This document shows positions 1-11,300 of a stretch of DNA of 64,000 nt, piece after piece. How positions within the stretch are numbered: position 1 is the stretch's first letter; each line of letters opens with the position of its first letter. Origin of the DNA: Henckelia pumila (taxonomy: Eukaryota; Streptophyta; Magnoliopsida; Lamiales; Gesneriaceae); contig NC_133121.1 of the NCBI RefSeq assembly GCF_033568475.1, positions 4,650,001 through 4,714,000 of the forward strand, written 5' to 3'. The notes beneath the pieces are model-generated. The model had not been told where the DNA came from, ran no database searches, and was given only the letters and a program-made list of their open reading frames with translations. The translations under genes were made by a program, and so were the position numbers.

Positions 1-363
1 TTACAAACACAGAAATGTTGTGAGCTGTCACTATTCACTACTCCAGTTCTTCAAACAAAGGCTCTATGCCTTAATAGCACACCACGTCTCAATATTTGAA
101 GCAGAAATTTTATGATATTAAATATTAATCACAAGACCATTTCAACTTTCACAAATTGAGCTTTGTTGTCATCAGAATAAGAGAAACCACGAAATTAGCA
201 GCTGCGTGGAAGCAAAAACAAGATACGTCTACGAAATTCGATATCTCATACAAAATGCTAAAAAGAAAGCTTGTATGAAGTATAATATCATATATCTTGT
301 GAGAGTTGTAAAACGATTCCAAGGGGAGTATCAACAACAGAAATTAACTAGTTAACATTTCAC

Positions 364-1495
364 CTTGTCTGGACTGAATTTCAATTTGTATCTGGACAGG
401 CTGTGAGATAATCCCAGACTCATTGGAGCTAAATCTTGCACAGCTAAACCAGATATGAGTTCAGTCAATTGACTTCTTACTCCTCTCATCAGTTCCGTGA
501 CAGCATTGTTGTGGACACATTCAATATGCTGCGGTATAAATCACAACATTTTGGTATAAGTCCATGGCAACATGAAACATAATATAACTAGGATGGCATG
601 GTGATGACTCACCATCTTCTCTTTAATGGCATTCCCAAGTTTGGAATCAGCTACAGCTAAAATGTCATCTTTACAATGGGCGCGCAAAAAACTGCGAAGA
701 CCTTTGCTGGGCTTACTATCAATCAACAGTGTAGCTGCTGATAGAGCCTCTGATGTGTTCTCAAACTTAGAAAAGGCTTTTAGCTTGACAACCTAATGTA
801 AAAATCAAACAAATAGTTAGTTGCATATGATTTAGAAATTGAATATCACTATGATGATACGTGAAGAATAAAGAAAATCAATATGAGAATCACAAACACA
901 CAATCAAATCACCACGGAGCATTTCTCGTCAGCAATTGCATCCCTGCACAATGAGCATCACAAACTACTACCATAAAGGTATTTCTAACTCATAACCCAC
1001 TTTTCAGGTGTAGAGGTCATTAGAGTTGTATTATCTCTATGATACTAAAGATTGATGTAGCTACATCTACTTCATGCCAAAAAAAAAAGATCAATTCAAT
1101 TTCTTTTCACATTTCACACAACAATCCAAACCTAACCTAAACCAAGTTAAAATTCCTGCATATCGTGGTACGGCGGAACCCAACACGTATCCAACATCAA
1201 TATAAGGTAAAGATAACAAAATCTAATGCAAATGCAGCAAAAAGAAAAGACCGTAAGCTTAGAATCACGACCTTTCTAGCAGACTCGGAAGTGGAGAAAT
1301 CCTTCCCTAAATCCTGAAATACCCCGAAAAAAAAGGAAGTGAATATCAAGTGAACAAACATAAACATCAAAAGAATGTAAAACATGAGCAAGTACACAAA
1401 GATACGAGAAAATATACCTCAACTTTGGAGAGTTTGCCTTCATCCAAAACTTTGAAAAGAGCAAAACCCGCCGGGGTTTCAAACAAAAGCAACAT
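364..1495 (-). CDS. NOP58: NOP58/NOP5 nucleolar protein, 5' part (four exons)
   Basis: This is the N-terminal part of the box C/D snoRNP core protein NOP58 (NOP5), which helps guide 2'-O-methylation of rRNA in the nucleolus. Four coding exons are visible: 1495-1418 (26 codons, begins MLLLFETPAGFALFKVLDEG), 1313-1272 (14 codons), 792-613 (60 codons, contains IDSKPSKGLRSFLRAHC) and 528-364 (55 codons, ends SLSRYKLKFSPDK). All are in phase with GT-AG borders. Together they give 155 residues, the NOP5 N-terminal domain as I remember it from plant homologues. The coiled-coil and Nop domains that should follow are not in the window: the intron after 364 runs past position 1. The start is fixed by the conserved MLxLFETPAGFALFK opening. 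No lesion is seen. Identity is confident; the gene is partial only because of the window edge. Confidence 0.95.
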
Positions 1496-1815
1496 TTTAC
1501 TCGACCACCGGCAAACAAATGTCTCTCCAAAATAAACAAAACCCTGGCCAAAACAACATAAGCTTTATACACTTCGTGGCAACGAAATTAACGCCCTTTC
1601 GTCAATAAATAGACTTTTCACCAAAAAGCATTGCATAATTTTACTAGAATAAGTATTAATTTCCGGAGACACTGCAGCTCTCTAACCTTACCTGAAACTC
1701 GCCGGAGAGTTGAAGACGCGGCGGGCAGCTGATTAGGGTTTTTGGGGAGACGTTTCGTTGGGTTTTAGAAGGCCTATGTGTGAGTGAGCGCCACCACTTA
1801 TTTAACCCTAGAAAG
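1496..1815 (-). promoter_or_regulatory. NOP58 leader and promoter with telo-box motifs
   Basis: Upstream of the NOP58 start a consensus donor (CAG|GTAAGG read on the minus strand, exon edge 1692) suggests a leader intron ending shortly before the ATG. An AAAACCCTAA telo-box lies at about 1733-1742 on the minus strand, and an AACCCTAG relative at about 1804-1811 on the plus strand. Telo-boxes are typical of plant ribosome-biogenesis gene promoters, which fits NOP58. An AAATAA stretch next to the second motif could act as a TATA element. Exact transcription start is not determinable here. Confidence 0.6.
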
Positions 1816-2318
1816 GTTATTTTGGTAATTATTAATTATAAATTATAAATTATAAATTATAAATTATTTATTTATTTATTTGTCCGATATTTCATATTTT
1901 CGATGTTTTTATATAGTTCTCTATTTTTTTAGTAAATTGCCGTAGATTTATTTTTGCTTTATTTCGATTTTATTTTCTAAAATAAATGTTTTTCTTTCCT
2001 ATAAAAACCATGTTTGATAATAATAAATTGTAGATCGGGTTATCAATCGGGTTATTCGAAAAATTAAAATATAATCTAAAAAATAAGCATACTTTGATTA
2101 ATCGGTTATTTCTTAGTGTGATTAAACTTTAATGTTAAAAATCAATGACATTGAAATATAAATTAAAGAGATTCGAAATGTTTTTAAGATTTAAATTTAA
2201 ATTTAAAAACAATGTAAAATGTGTTTTTTTCATTTCTGAAAATAAGAAAAAAAATTTAAAATAAGATCAAACGAAGCCTAGATACGAGGCTCTTGTCTCC
2301 CTATCAATAAACATGGGC
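1816..2318. other. AT-rich spacer with short tandem repeat
   Basis: No gene is seen. About 1831-1867 is a tandem repeat of a 7-base AT word (attataa), followed by TTTA repeats to about 1880. The rest is low-complexity AT-rich sequence between the NOP58 promoter and the hAT insertion. Confidence 0.6.
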
Positions 2319-2326
2319 CTTATAGC

Positions 2327-5300
2327 TAGGGGTGGGTGTCGGGTCGGGTAATGTCGGGTTCGGGTAGTTCGGGTCGGTATCCGATACGTTGGGTTTCAAA
2401 ATTTGCTACCTGAACCCGATCCGATATTTTCGGATACCCAATTGTCGGGTACCCGATATTTTCGGGTATTTGGGGGTACCCGAAAATAGAACTTTTTTTT
2501 ACTTTTTTTTTTCAAAAAAATGATATTAGACTAATTCCCAAAAAAACCTGTACAGATGAATTTGAAAAAAAATACAATTTTTTTTTCAAATTGAGGCTTT
2601 CCATCGAGACTCCAGTGGGCAGCAGCCTCCAAGGTCCTCCAGACTCCAAAATCTCCAACAAGGCAACAAATAACAAATTAACAATAAACATAAACCCAAG
2701 ACTCAAGCATCAACAATCCATAGTCAGAAAACAAATTCAACATTCAACTAAGACTCAACAATAAGTCATGAATAATAAAAAAGTCAACAAGAAATTAGAG
2801 AAATACGTCTTCCAAGTTCCAAACGAGCAGATTTAATGATCCACAATAAAAATAAGCCCAAACACAAGTTAAAGCATCATCTAAACTAATGCATCGTCAT
2901 TTCAAATAATACGTCTCCCAAGTTCCAAACAACAATCTGCCAACCTCTTTCATGTAACCTCCTGAAAAAAAAAAAAAGGCGAACAATTTGCAGAAATTAA
3001 AACAAGTTAACCTAATAAACTTGTTCGAAAATTTGGACAAATTCAAAGATACATCGAGAAACTGATAAATAAAAGATTTAATAAGCATTCTAAGTCAAAC
3101 AAGAAATAAGAGAAATAAAAGAAATATAATGTTAAACTTACTATAATCCTTTCCTGAGGTGTTTCGTAATTATATATCAATTATTGTCGATTCATTCCCC
3201 GATTGTTCTAATTCTATAAGAAAAAACAATTCAAAGAGATTAGATATAGTAAAAATATCACACAATTATAAATATAAACAAGATGAAATATACAAAACTA
3301 AAAAAGTAAAATGTAATTATACCCTTCTCAAGTGCTTCGATTTCAACCAAATCTTCCTCCACACATATTGGTTTTGAATCCAAACGAAGCCAATCTTGAG
3401 CACATATCAAGGCTTGAACTATTCTTGGAGACAATGAGCTCCTAAAAGCGTTCAATACACGACCACCGATACTAAAAGTTGCCTCTGAAGCAACAGTAGA
3501 GACAGGAACAACAAGAATGTCACGTGCCATTTTAGAAAGAATAGGAAACCTAGGAGAATTGATTTTCCACCACTAAAGGATATCAAAGTTTTCGTCATAA
3601 TCCTCCGGATCCTCACTTAGATATTTTTCTATTTCTGTCTTCACATGTTTTTTCTTTCCTCCAAGTTTGTATTTTTTGAACTCATCTTTCAAGTAAATTC
3701 GAGAAGCCACAGGACTATCAGATTGAAAACTTTTAGAAAATGAAGTAGAACCAGACAATGATGGTGCTGGACTTCCTAGAGTTCCATATCTCACTTTATA
3801 ATCGTAAAACAACTCTTGCATTCCACTCTTCACTTTTTCCTTCATCATCATGCCATCCGTGATATCATCGTACATCGCATCAAATGAAAATTCAATAAAC
3901 TTTAATTTATGGCGAGGATCAAGAATCACGGCATAATACAATAACATGTTCATTTTTTCAATTGATCCCCAATACTTGTCAAACTTGGTTTTCATTTTTC
4001 TCGACATCTCACGTAATTCAAAATCATCACCATTTAACCACTCCTTCAAAAGCATGTCAACAACACTTATTTCATGAAATATAGTGTTGGAAGTGACATA
4101 TAAAGAGCCATAAATTGACAAAGTAAGCTTATAAAAGTGTCCAAGAAACTTTAACAATAATTCAGCCCTTTCCCAATCATAATTCGTTGGAATCCCATCA
4201 TACGGAGGTTTCGAGAGATCATTCACATAGGCAAGATCCGTATCAGCATAAGCATCAAATGCTCTTTTGAGACATACAGCAGATTCTAACATAAGATATG
4301 TAGAATTCCACCTTGTAACCACATCAAGACTCAACAATTTATTTGTCCCTATTTTTTCAAGCTCAACACATTCACAAAACCTTTTATATCTTGCTGGAGA
4401 GTTTCGAATATACCTCACTACTCCTCTGATTCGAGACATAGCTAAATGCTCATCTTTTCCTTTCAAACCATCCTGCATAATAAGATTGACAATATGTGCA
4501 ATACATCGCATGTGTATATACTTTCCTCCTAGGATATTTGATCTCCAATTGTCAAACTTTTTTTGTAAATATGTAATTGCACCATCATTTGATGAGGCAT
4601 TATCAACAGTAATGGTAAATATCTTGTCAATCTTCCAATCAAGCAAAAAGTTTTCCACTCCTTTACCTACATCATCACTCTTATGCCCAGTAATTGGACA
4701 AAAGTTCAAAATCCTCTTTTGTAATTTCCATTCATCGTCAATGAAATGAGCAGTTAGACACATATAATTCACTCTCTGGATTGAAGTCCATGTGTATGTG
4801 GTTATGCAGATTCTTTGAGTGCAATGTTTCAAGATAGACATCAGTTGTCTTTTTTCATTCATGTACAAATCATAGACATATTTGGTTGTTGTCCTTCGAG
4901 ATGGAACTAAAAACATCGGGCATGTAATCGACATGAAGTGTTTAAATCCTTTGTTCTCTACTGTTTTAAATGGAAGCTCATCAACAATCAACCAATAAGT
5001 CAATGCCTCTCTAATTTTGTTCTGATCAAATTTCCATGTACCAATATGTCCTTCTTTCTCACCAGCTCTTGATGGTTGAAAAGAAATTTGAGCTTGATTA
5101 GTTGCAACTTCCTGAGGTTTTTTTTTACAAGACTCGAAGTGATTTCTTAAAGGACGAGTTCCATGTATTTTTGGATCTGCCTTAATCTATCTGTCACAAT
5201 ATTTGCATCTAGCCTTTTTTACTTTATCAATTTCACAAGTGAATTTAACAAAGTGTTCCCAATACTCTGATCTAGAACCTTCTTTTCTGCCTCTCTTTTT

Positions 5301-6410
5301 AGACTTAGGCCCGACTTCTTCATTTTTATCATCTTCAATATCTAAATTTTCCACATCACCACTGTGTTTTTCCTCATTAACATTACTAACTTCTTTCATT
5401 ATTTAAATTCTGAAATTGAAATAGAAATCGATATTAATCATCCACATAAAACATTACATCAACATTCAACTGCTTTCATTCATCACAGATTCAACAAGTC
5501 ACGTTAAGAGAAAAATCAAACATTTACTTAACTGATTTTCCACTTTGTATGCTTCTGGAGGCTGGAGCTAACCCTCTTTTATCAATTCTCAGCACAACAA
5601 GCTCAATTCTCAAAGATCTTCACATTTCACAACAATAGTGTACTGTTTGCAAAAAAAAAAAAATGATTCAATCTACAAACACAATATAACCAAGGAAACG
5701 TAAAAAATATGCAAATTGAAAAATAAAGCCGCATAAAGGAAAAGGAATAGGATCGAGAGAAAGAAATAAAAACCAAATTTCTTCATCGTGAGAGGCAGGG
5801 CTGAGACTGAGAGGGCGAGTGCTTGCTAAAGAGTTGAGACTTGAGAGTCGAGACTCGAGACTCGTGGCCCTGAGAGTTGAGACTTGCTAAGGAATAGGAT
5901 CGAGAGAAAGAAATAAAAACCAAGTCAAGAGTTGAGACAGTGCTCGTCACTTGTGAGCTTGTGACCGTGGGTTTGTGCTGGAACAGTCGAACAGGGGAAG
6001 AAAAGGGATCTGGTCATCTGAAAAAGCCCTAGCCGCTGAATAATTAGGAATTGATTTGAGACTTCAAACTTTAAAATTGAAAGTGATTATGATTTATGTG
6101 AGAGGCACGACAGAGGAATCAGAATCAATAAGTTGGGCAACATCACTGGGCTCTACGTTAATGGAGTATTGGACTTCAAAGTTCAAATAATTCAGTCCAT
6201 ACTCCATGCTATCTATATGTATATATATAATAATATAATTTTAAAAAGTAAAATTTTTTGTCGGGTACCCGGTACACGATCGGGTAGCAAAAAATCTACC
6301 CGACACCAACCCGAGTTTTATATTTTCGGGTTCGGGTTTTTTTTAAACAAAAACCGACCCGATCGGGTCGGGTCGGGTACCCGAAACCCGACCCCAAATA
6401 CCCACCCCTA
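2327..6410 (-). mobile_element. hAT-type DNA transposon, full length but decayed
   Basis: A 4084-bp element bounded by short inverted termini TAGGGGTGGGT (left, 2327) and its complement (right, ending 6410). It is flanked by 8-bp target duplications CTTATAGC (2319-2326) and CTTACGGC (6411-6418), six of eight matching. An 8-bp duplication is characteristic of hAT elements. The first and last 150 bp are packed with CGGGT/ACCCG words, including GGGTCGGGTACCCG, which look like subterminal transposase-binding repeats. The interior encodes a minus-strand hAT transposase broken by stops. 5410-6230 holds only leader-like sequence, including a 27-bp stretch repeated near 5750 and 5890. The mismatches in the duplications and the stops indicate an old, immobile copy. 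Confidence 0.9.
3258..5399 (-). pseudogene. hAT transposase pseudogene
   Basis: The reading frame encodes, in order: an acidic and basic N-terminus; a BED-type zinc finger (C-x2-C in ARCKYCDR, then the HFESC half near 5130); the hAT catalytic core (TVDNASSND, CIAHIVNLIMQDG, VVTRWNSTYLMLESA); and the C-terminal dimerisation region (PVSTVASEATFSIGGRVL). Two in-frame TAG codons interrupt one otherwise continuous frame. The first, at 5189-5187, is inside the BED finger right after its first two cysteines. The second, at 3575-3573, sits just before the WWK motif that opens the dimerisation domain. The first removes everything downstream of the finger, so no working transposase is expected. A donor-like GTATAA after LEKG near 3325 suggests an original 3' intron. 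It resembles plant RICESLEEPER/DAYSLEEPER-type hAT proteins. Confidence 0.92.
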
Positions 6411-6418
6411 CTTACGGC

Positions 6419-6472
6419 ACACGAATTGAGTATGTTAGGAATTTGGGTATATATGAGCACATGCTCCATTCA

Positions 6473-6507
<35 letters not shown>

Positions 6508-6922
6508 CATATATATGAAATCACAAAATACAATTTTTATATAAAAATTAATATTTTTATAGGTCGAGACAGATATAATATCAAACAAAATTATCTCATG
6601 AGACGGTATCACAAGTATTTTTATGATTTATCTTCTATTGTATTGTTTACTATTTGTAAGATTTTTTAATATGTTTTATATTTTTAAAGAATTTAGTATA
6701 TTTTAGAAAAAATGAAATGAAGATTATTTGAGGTCAACTGTATTTGGTAACCAGTAACCAGTAACTAGTAAACCGTTACTAGTTATAATTTTTAAAAATT
6801 GCAATATTTTAAGAACTGTCGTAGTACGTAATTTTAAAAATCTACTTCATATAGCATAAATTCATATCCTATTTCTGAAATTTAAATTGCAAAATCAAAA
6901 TTTATTCTTCAAAACATAGGGT
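6419..6922. other. AT-rich spacer with TA microsatellite and decayed MITE
   Basis: No gene seen. 6476-6506 is a TA dinucleotide run. About 6560-6620 has GGTCGAGACAGAT and CATGAGACGGTAT, degenerate ends of the GAGACGGTCTC repeat family seen elsewhere in the window. Confidence 0.5.
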
Positions 6923-6930
6923 CACCAAAA

Positions 6931-7036
6931 TTTTTTTATTTTTTTTTTTACTAAGGGGTGGGGGTTAGTGGGTATAGAACCCAAGACCTCTCCCAATTAT
7001 GGGAGAATTGGTGCCATTTGACCAAGAGGTCATTGA
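6931..7036 (-). mobile_element. tRNA-derived SINE with A-tail and target duplication
   Basis: On the minus strand this 106-bp insertion starts with a tRNA-like head. There is an A-box-like TGGTCAAATGGCACC near 7025-7011 and a B-box-like GGTTCTATACCC near 6981-6970. It ends in an A-rich tail (6950-6931). It is flanked by CACCAAAA at 6923-6930 and 7037-7044, a typical target duplication. The promoter boxes, short length, tail and duplication together indicate a SINE. I do not recognise the named family. Confidence 0.75.
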
Positions 7037-7205
7037 CACCAAAAAATATTTTAATTGACTCATGGATGGTGATACTCCTAATTTTGAAATGGAATATACG
7101 TGTGTATGTGTGTATAGGATAATAGAAAATATATTTGATTTTATATATATACAAAATGCGGTTCACTCCTAAGTCCTAATCTCCTATTCAATTTACATAG
7201 GAAAA

Positions 7206-7632
7206 AATCTCCTATGAGACGGTCTCAAGGGTCTTTTTTTAGACGAGTCTATTATAAGGGTTATTCATTAAAAATATTATATTTTATGTCAAAAGTATTA
7301 CTGATTATTAGAGGTGTCAAAATAGGCCAGCGAAACGGGCCGACCCACAACACGTCGTAACCCACCATTAGGCGGGCGACCGATTTTTTAGGCGGGTTGA
7401 GACCACTAACCCAACCCACCTATTTTTTAGGTGGCGGGGCAGGTCAACCCGGCGGGATCACGTGTAAATTGTCGGGTTTTTTGCTGGCCAACCCGCAACC
7501 CACCATTAGGCGGGGCGGGGTGGGCCAACCCGACGGGCTTAGCCTATTTTGACACCTCTACTAATTATTATAAATATGGGTGTGATTGATTTAATTTGTA
7601 TCATGGATGAGACCGTCTCACAGGAGTGTTAC
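7206..7632. mobile_element. GAGACGGTCTC-family MITE, interrupted by a hAT MITE
   Basis: Outer inverted ends are CTCCTATGAGACGGTCTCA at about 7209-7227 and its near-complement TGAGACCGTCTCACAGGAG at about 7608-7626. The interior carries the family's typical AAAAGTATTACT word (7291-7302). At 7309 a separate 252-bp element is inserted, so the outer MITE is about 165 bp without it. Degenerate relatives occur at 6560, 11156, 20500, 21690, 23570, 36060 and 37450. No coding sequence. Confidence 0.75.
7309..7560. mobile_element. hAT-type MITE nested in another MITE
   Basis: 252 bp with 19-bp perfect inverted termini TAGAGGTGTCAAAATAGGC, flanked by 8-bp duplications CTGATTAT (7301-7308) and CTAATTAT (7561-7568), seven of eight matching. 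The interior is rich in GGCGGG and CCCACC words, as is usual for this hAT MITE type. It inserted into the GAGACGGTCTC element. No ORF. Confidence 0.88.
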
Positions 7633-8344
7633 TCTTTACATAGAGGCTATGTTGGAGATTTGTATTTGAAATCAATGAATTTCGATTTTATTTTTACTTT
7701 TAACAAAGCAAAGTGGATTTCAAATTACATCAATATTATTGAGTAAATTTAAAATCGATTACAATAACATGAAATAATATATAAACATATAAGAAAAAAA
7801 TTAAAATTTATGTTATTACTTATTTAAATTAAATAAAAATACTTTTGAAATATATCAATCCATATGCAACCTGAAATATTCATCATATCTATTTTTATTT
7901 TTTATTATTATATATTTATTTAGTTATCTATTCATTTTTTTCATACCTAAGGACACCTACATTGGTTCGTTTATTTGGATGTTATAACATCCAATTGGTG
8001 TTAAAACCAATATGGATTAGTGTTATAGCACTCATCTTATAGCCGACTAAGTTGCGTCGTTCATACATTTGAACATCGTTTAAGTTTTCGTTTAAAAAAA
8101 AAAACAATTGCATTCTGACGCGTGCAAACACGCACCAGAAACAAAAGTTTTGTGCGTGTAAAGCACGCGGAACAGGAGCCCACCCTACATGCTCTCTCAA
8201 CTTTTTTATATTAAAAAAATTTTGTTTTAAATTTTGTTTTAAAAAAAACACAAAAGTCTGGTTTACAATGGGGGTTTTTCGCTGTTTACGGTATAAATCC
8301 ATTATTTTTTTTGCGTTTAAAGTAAAATAAAGGACATTCTGTTT
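7633..8344. other. Spacer, no gene recognised
   Basis: AT-rich sequence to about 7960. From about 7950 to 8280 a CACCTACATTGG word and a later CAATGGGGG word could be decayed ends of a Harbinger-type MITE, but matching duplications are not evident. No ORF of note. Confidence 0.35.
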
Positions 8345-8359
8345 CTACCGTGATATCCG

Positions 8360-9080
8360 GAGGAGAAAATTAACTCAGTTCATCGATGACCCTAAGTTCG
8401 AAGGTTCTTGTAAGCTACTAAGCTCCCCCACCATGATTCCCAGCTCAGGTCGGGAGCTCGGTAGCTCGGCCAAGCTCCCTCACCATGATTCCCAGCTCAG
8501 GTCGGGAGCTCGGCCTCGGGAGCTAGGCTTGGATTGGGGTCGGCATGAAGCTAGTTTAAGCAGGTTGGCTTAGTAACCTCAATAAGCTAGTTAAGATGTT
8601 AGGATCAGTTGTTTTGGGTGAGCTTGGGATTCAACATCAGCTCACTCACTATTCTACCTCTTAGACCTTATAGGGCAGCAATATAAAGTCATAGTGATGA
8701 CAGTTCAGCTCAGATTAAGTGTATTATTATTTCATTTGTCAAACAAGATTCGGGCGAGATCTCAGCCTAGATATTCGGGATCGTGATCCCGGGATTCTGG
8801 GGTTCCTGATAAGGAAGGTAGGCATAAGATATGGAGCCCTCTCCTATAAATACCAGGTTTCTTTTCATTATTTAGATCCTAATTTTTCACTCGTGTGCAT
8901 ACACCACTCTCTATATTTCGCTATCCTAGCATCTGACTTGAGCGTCGGAGGGATACGCCGAAACACCTTCCGGCCCCTCCTTAACACTCTTGTTCATGGT
9001 TTCAGGCCAGCAGCAGCTCATCATTCGTTGGAGGAGTTTCGTTAGCTCATCCATAAATCACTTTATTGAGGTACATCATA
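8360..9080 (+). mobile_element. LTR-retrotransposon remnant, probably part of an LTR
   Basis: This is GC-richer than its surroundings. A TATA-like CCTATAAATACC lies at about 8843-8854. About 90 bases later comes CTGACTTGAGCGTCGGAGGG (8935-8954), a word I know from plant LTRs just downstream of their transcription start. 8413-8513 contains a direct duplication of about 52 bp built on AAGCTCCC, ACCATGATTCCCAGCTCAGG and GGGAGCTCGG. I could not find the paired LTR, primer site or target duplication, so a solo or truncated LTR is an inference. Confidence 0.45.
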
Positions 9081-9083
9081 CCG

Positions 9084-10080
9084 TATCATGCCAAATATGA
9101 AGGCGTGACTCAAAAAATTATTATTTTATTAAAAAACTTCAAATCACGCCGCTGGCGTGACTTCAAGTTTTAAAAAAAATTACGTGCCCTCGGTTAGGGT
9201 GATCGAGGCAGACCAGTAAAAACTAGCAAGGTCACAGGAGACACAATTAATAATCTTGTGAGTGCAATTATTTGATGTTAAAAAATTCCCCTTTTCGGTT
9301 GTGATATCTTCCAATAAATTGCAAGAGATGTTGACATCCATCACCAATTATATATATTCCACGATGACTCCTTAGCATCTCAAATTTTAAATGACTCCTT
9401 AGCATCTCAAATTTTAAATTTTTTTTAATATATATATATATATATATTTGACGTTACCTTACTAGCATGTCGAAGTTTTAAAATTTTTTTTACTGTTATA
9501 CAAATGGTTGTTTATGTTATATTTTTGCAAATAAAAATTGTTGTTTATGTTGTGTTTTTGCAGGTAAATTTGGTTTGAATCTTCAAATCGAGGTACACTC
9601 GTATAAAAAATATTAAGTTGAGTGAATATTTATATATTATTATCATTATTCAAGTTAATTAGGTTCAATATTTAATTAATGAATTCTTGATTATGTTATT
9701 AGCGTTTATTTGTGTATTATGATAATAACATTTTTAAAAATATTTCAATTATTATTTGTTGATTTTTTTTTTCATTATCTATGTAATCTTTTATAAAATT
9801 GTGTATCAAACGGTTGCGTGATTGGATTATTTTAGTGATTCTAAAATTTTATATTGTTGTTGTTTTTATTATTATTATTATTATTATTATTCGTAGTTCG
9901 GTACGGTATACTGTATCGTACCCGACCCTAACCGAGACAAACAAATTTTTTAAAACTTGAAGCCATGCTACTCAACGTGGCGTGATTTGAAGTTTTTAAA
10001 AAATAATATTTTTTGAGTCACTCATTCCTAACATGAATGATTTAAATTAATTAAATCACGTATGCCTACTTGGCGTGATA
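9084..10080. mobile_element. Foldback element with long inverted arms
   Basis: Arm 1 (about 9084-9201) and arm 2 (about 9925-10080) are inverted copies. Strongly matching pieces are GGCGTGACTCAAAAAAT, AAAACTTCAAATCACGCC, GACTTCAAGTTTTAAAAAA and CTCGGTTAGGGT. Arm 2 carries about 50 extra bases near its outer end. The roughly 720-bp centre is AT-rich, with a TTA microsatellite near 9860-9890 and no ORF. Element ends and target duplication are not certain. The arms carry repeated TCACGCC/GGCGTGA words. Confidence 0.6.
9364..9417. repeat. 27-bp perfect tandem duplication
   Basis: Two adjacent identical copies of a 27-bp unit beginning ATGACTCCTTAGCATCTCAA, inside the centre of the foldback element. 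Confidence 0.9.
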
Positions 10081-11155
10081 CACTAGAAACATAATGTCTT
10101 CTGTTTTATCTTAAATGCGAAAAAAATAATGAATTGTACGGTAAATAACGAAAAATCTTTCAAAAGAATATATATAGGTAGATAGATATTTTTTAAAATA
10201 AATCTGAATTTATAAAATAAAAATTTATCGAAATACCCAACTGCTAGTTACGATTATTTTAATTACAAAATAAAAAATTTATCTATAAATATTTCTAAAT
10301 TTCTAAAATTATTTCATTAAACCAAATATATGATTCTACATCATAATCATTTCCAGAATCTCTCTTTTTTGAAAAAAAATTATGCAATTGTTATTTTTTC
10401 ATTTGTTGTATTCGGTCATTTTAAATTTATAGTAAAATTTTAATTTAAAATAAATTATACTAATTATATAAAAAATTTAAAGTAATAAATTTTATTTTAA
10501 AATAATATTGTTATTTATTTCAAATTATAATGATTGAAAATTATAAATAAAACTATAAATGTATTTATTTTATATAAAATAAAAATGAACGAGCGTGATC
10601 CATAAATAATGAATGTTAATGTAAACAATGAATGTAAGCGTTAATTTAATGAGTATTGTGTTATTGCGTGAAGCAGGCTAGAGACAGGTTTCGGGGTTGG
10701 GCTTGCTCGGTGTGTATAATTGGGCTTAAGTAATTTTGGTCTTGGGCCTGTCTGTAAACTAAATCGTGGGTCTAAACATTTGTTCACTGTTATTAATGTT
10801 GCTAGGTTTTTGTTTTATTCAACACTGATCCAGTAAATAAATGGTAATTTTTGTTTTGGGCTCTGGGTTTCGACTTTTACATCTCCCAAGCCCAACGTGT
10901 GCTTGTGTCTTACTTAAGCCTTTCATTCTGACTTGATTATCTATCGACAAATTATTCCGAAAAATACAGTATTTCAAATTATTTCTAAAGAAATTTATTT
11001 TAGAAAAAGGGCATATCCAAAAGTTACTTATCAGTCTTTTAAATGGAGTTATCACATTATACTTAGAAATCGAAGGTTTGGACTTTGGATATAAATCATA
11101 TAACTCTCGCAGTAGGCAATACACGTTCCTCGACCTACATATGTTGGCAATTAAT
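10081..11155. other. AT-rich spacer, no gene recognised
   Basis: Low-complexity sequence with only short chance ORFs and no conserved motif. 10680-10760 has a few GGGCTTG/TGGGCTT words of the kind found in decayed transposons. Confidence 0.4.
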
Positions 11156-11300
11156 AACTCACGGATTTATCCGTTAAACAGATCGACCCGAATCATGTGT
11201 TGTAATGTAAAAGTGATATTTTCATGCATGTTGTCGAGATCTATCTCACAAAATTGATTTATAAGATAATTTTAACATAGTTTATGTACAAATATGATTC
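11156..11300. mobile_element. Degenerate GAGACGGTCTC-family MITE copy
   Basis: In order it shows CTCACGGATTTATCCGT, GATCGACCCGAATCATG, TGTAATGTAAAAGTGATATT and GAGATCTATCTCACAAAATT. This is the same order of blocks as in the copies near 7206 and 37450. Ends are eroded. Confidence 0.6.

Noticed and set aside
849..1015. Possible intronic box C/D snoRNA in NOP58 (an ATGATGA word)
   Set aside because: No correctly spaced D box CTGA on the same strand and no terminal stem.
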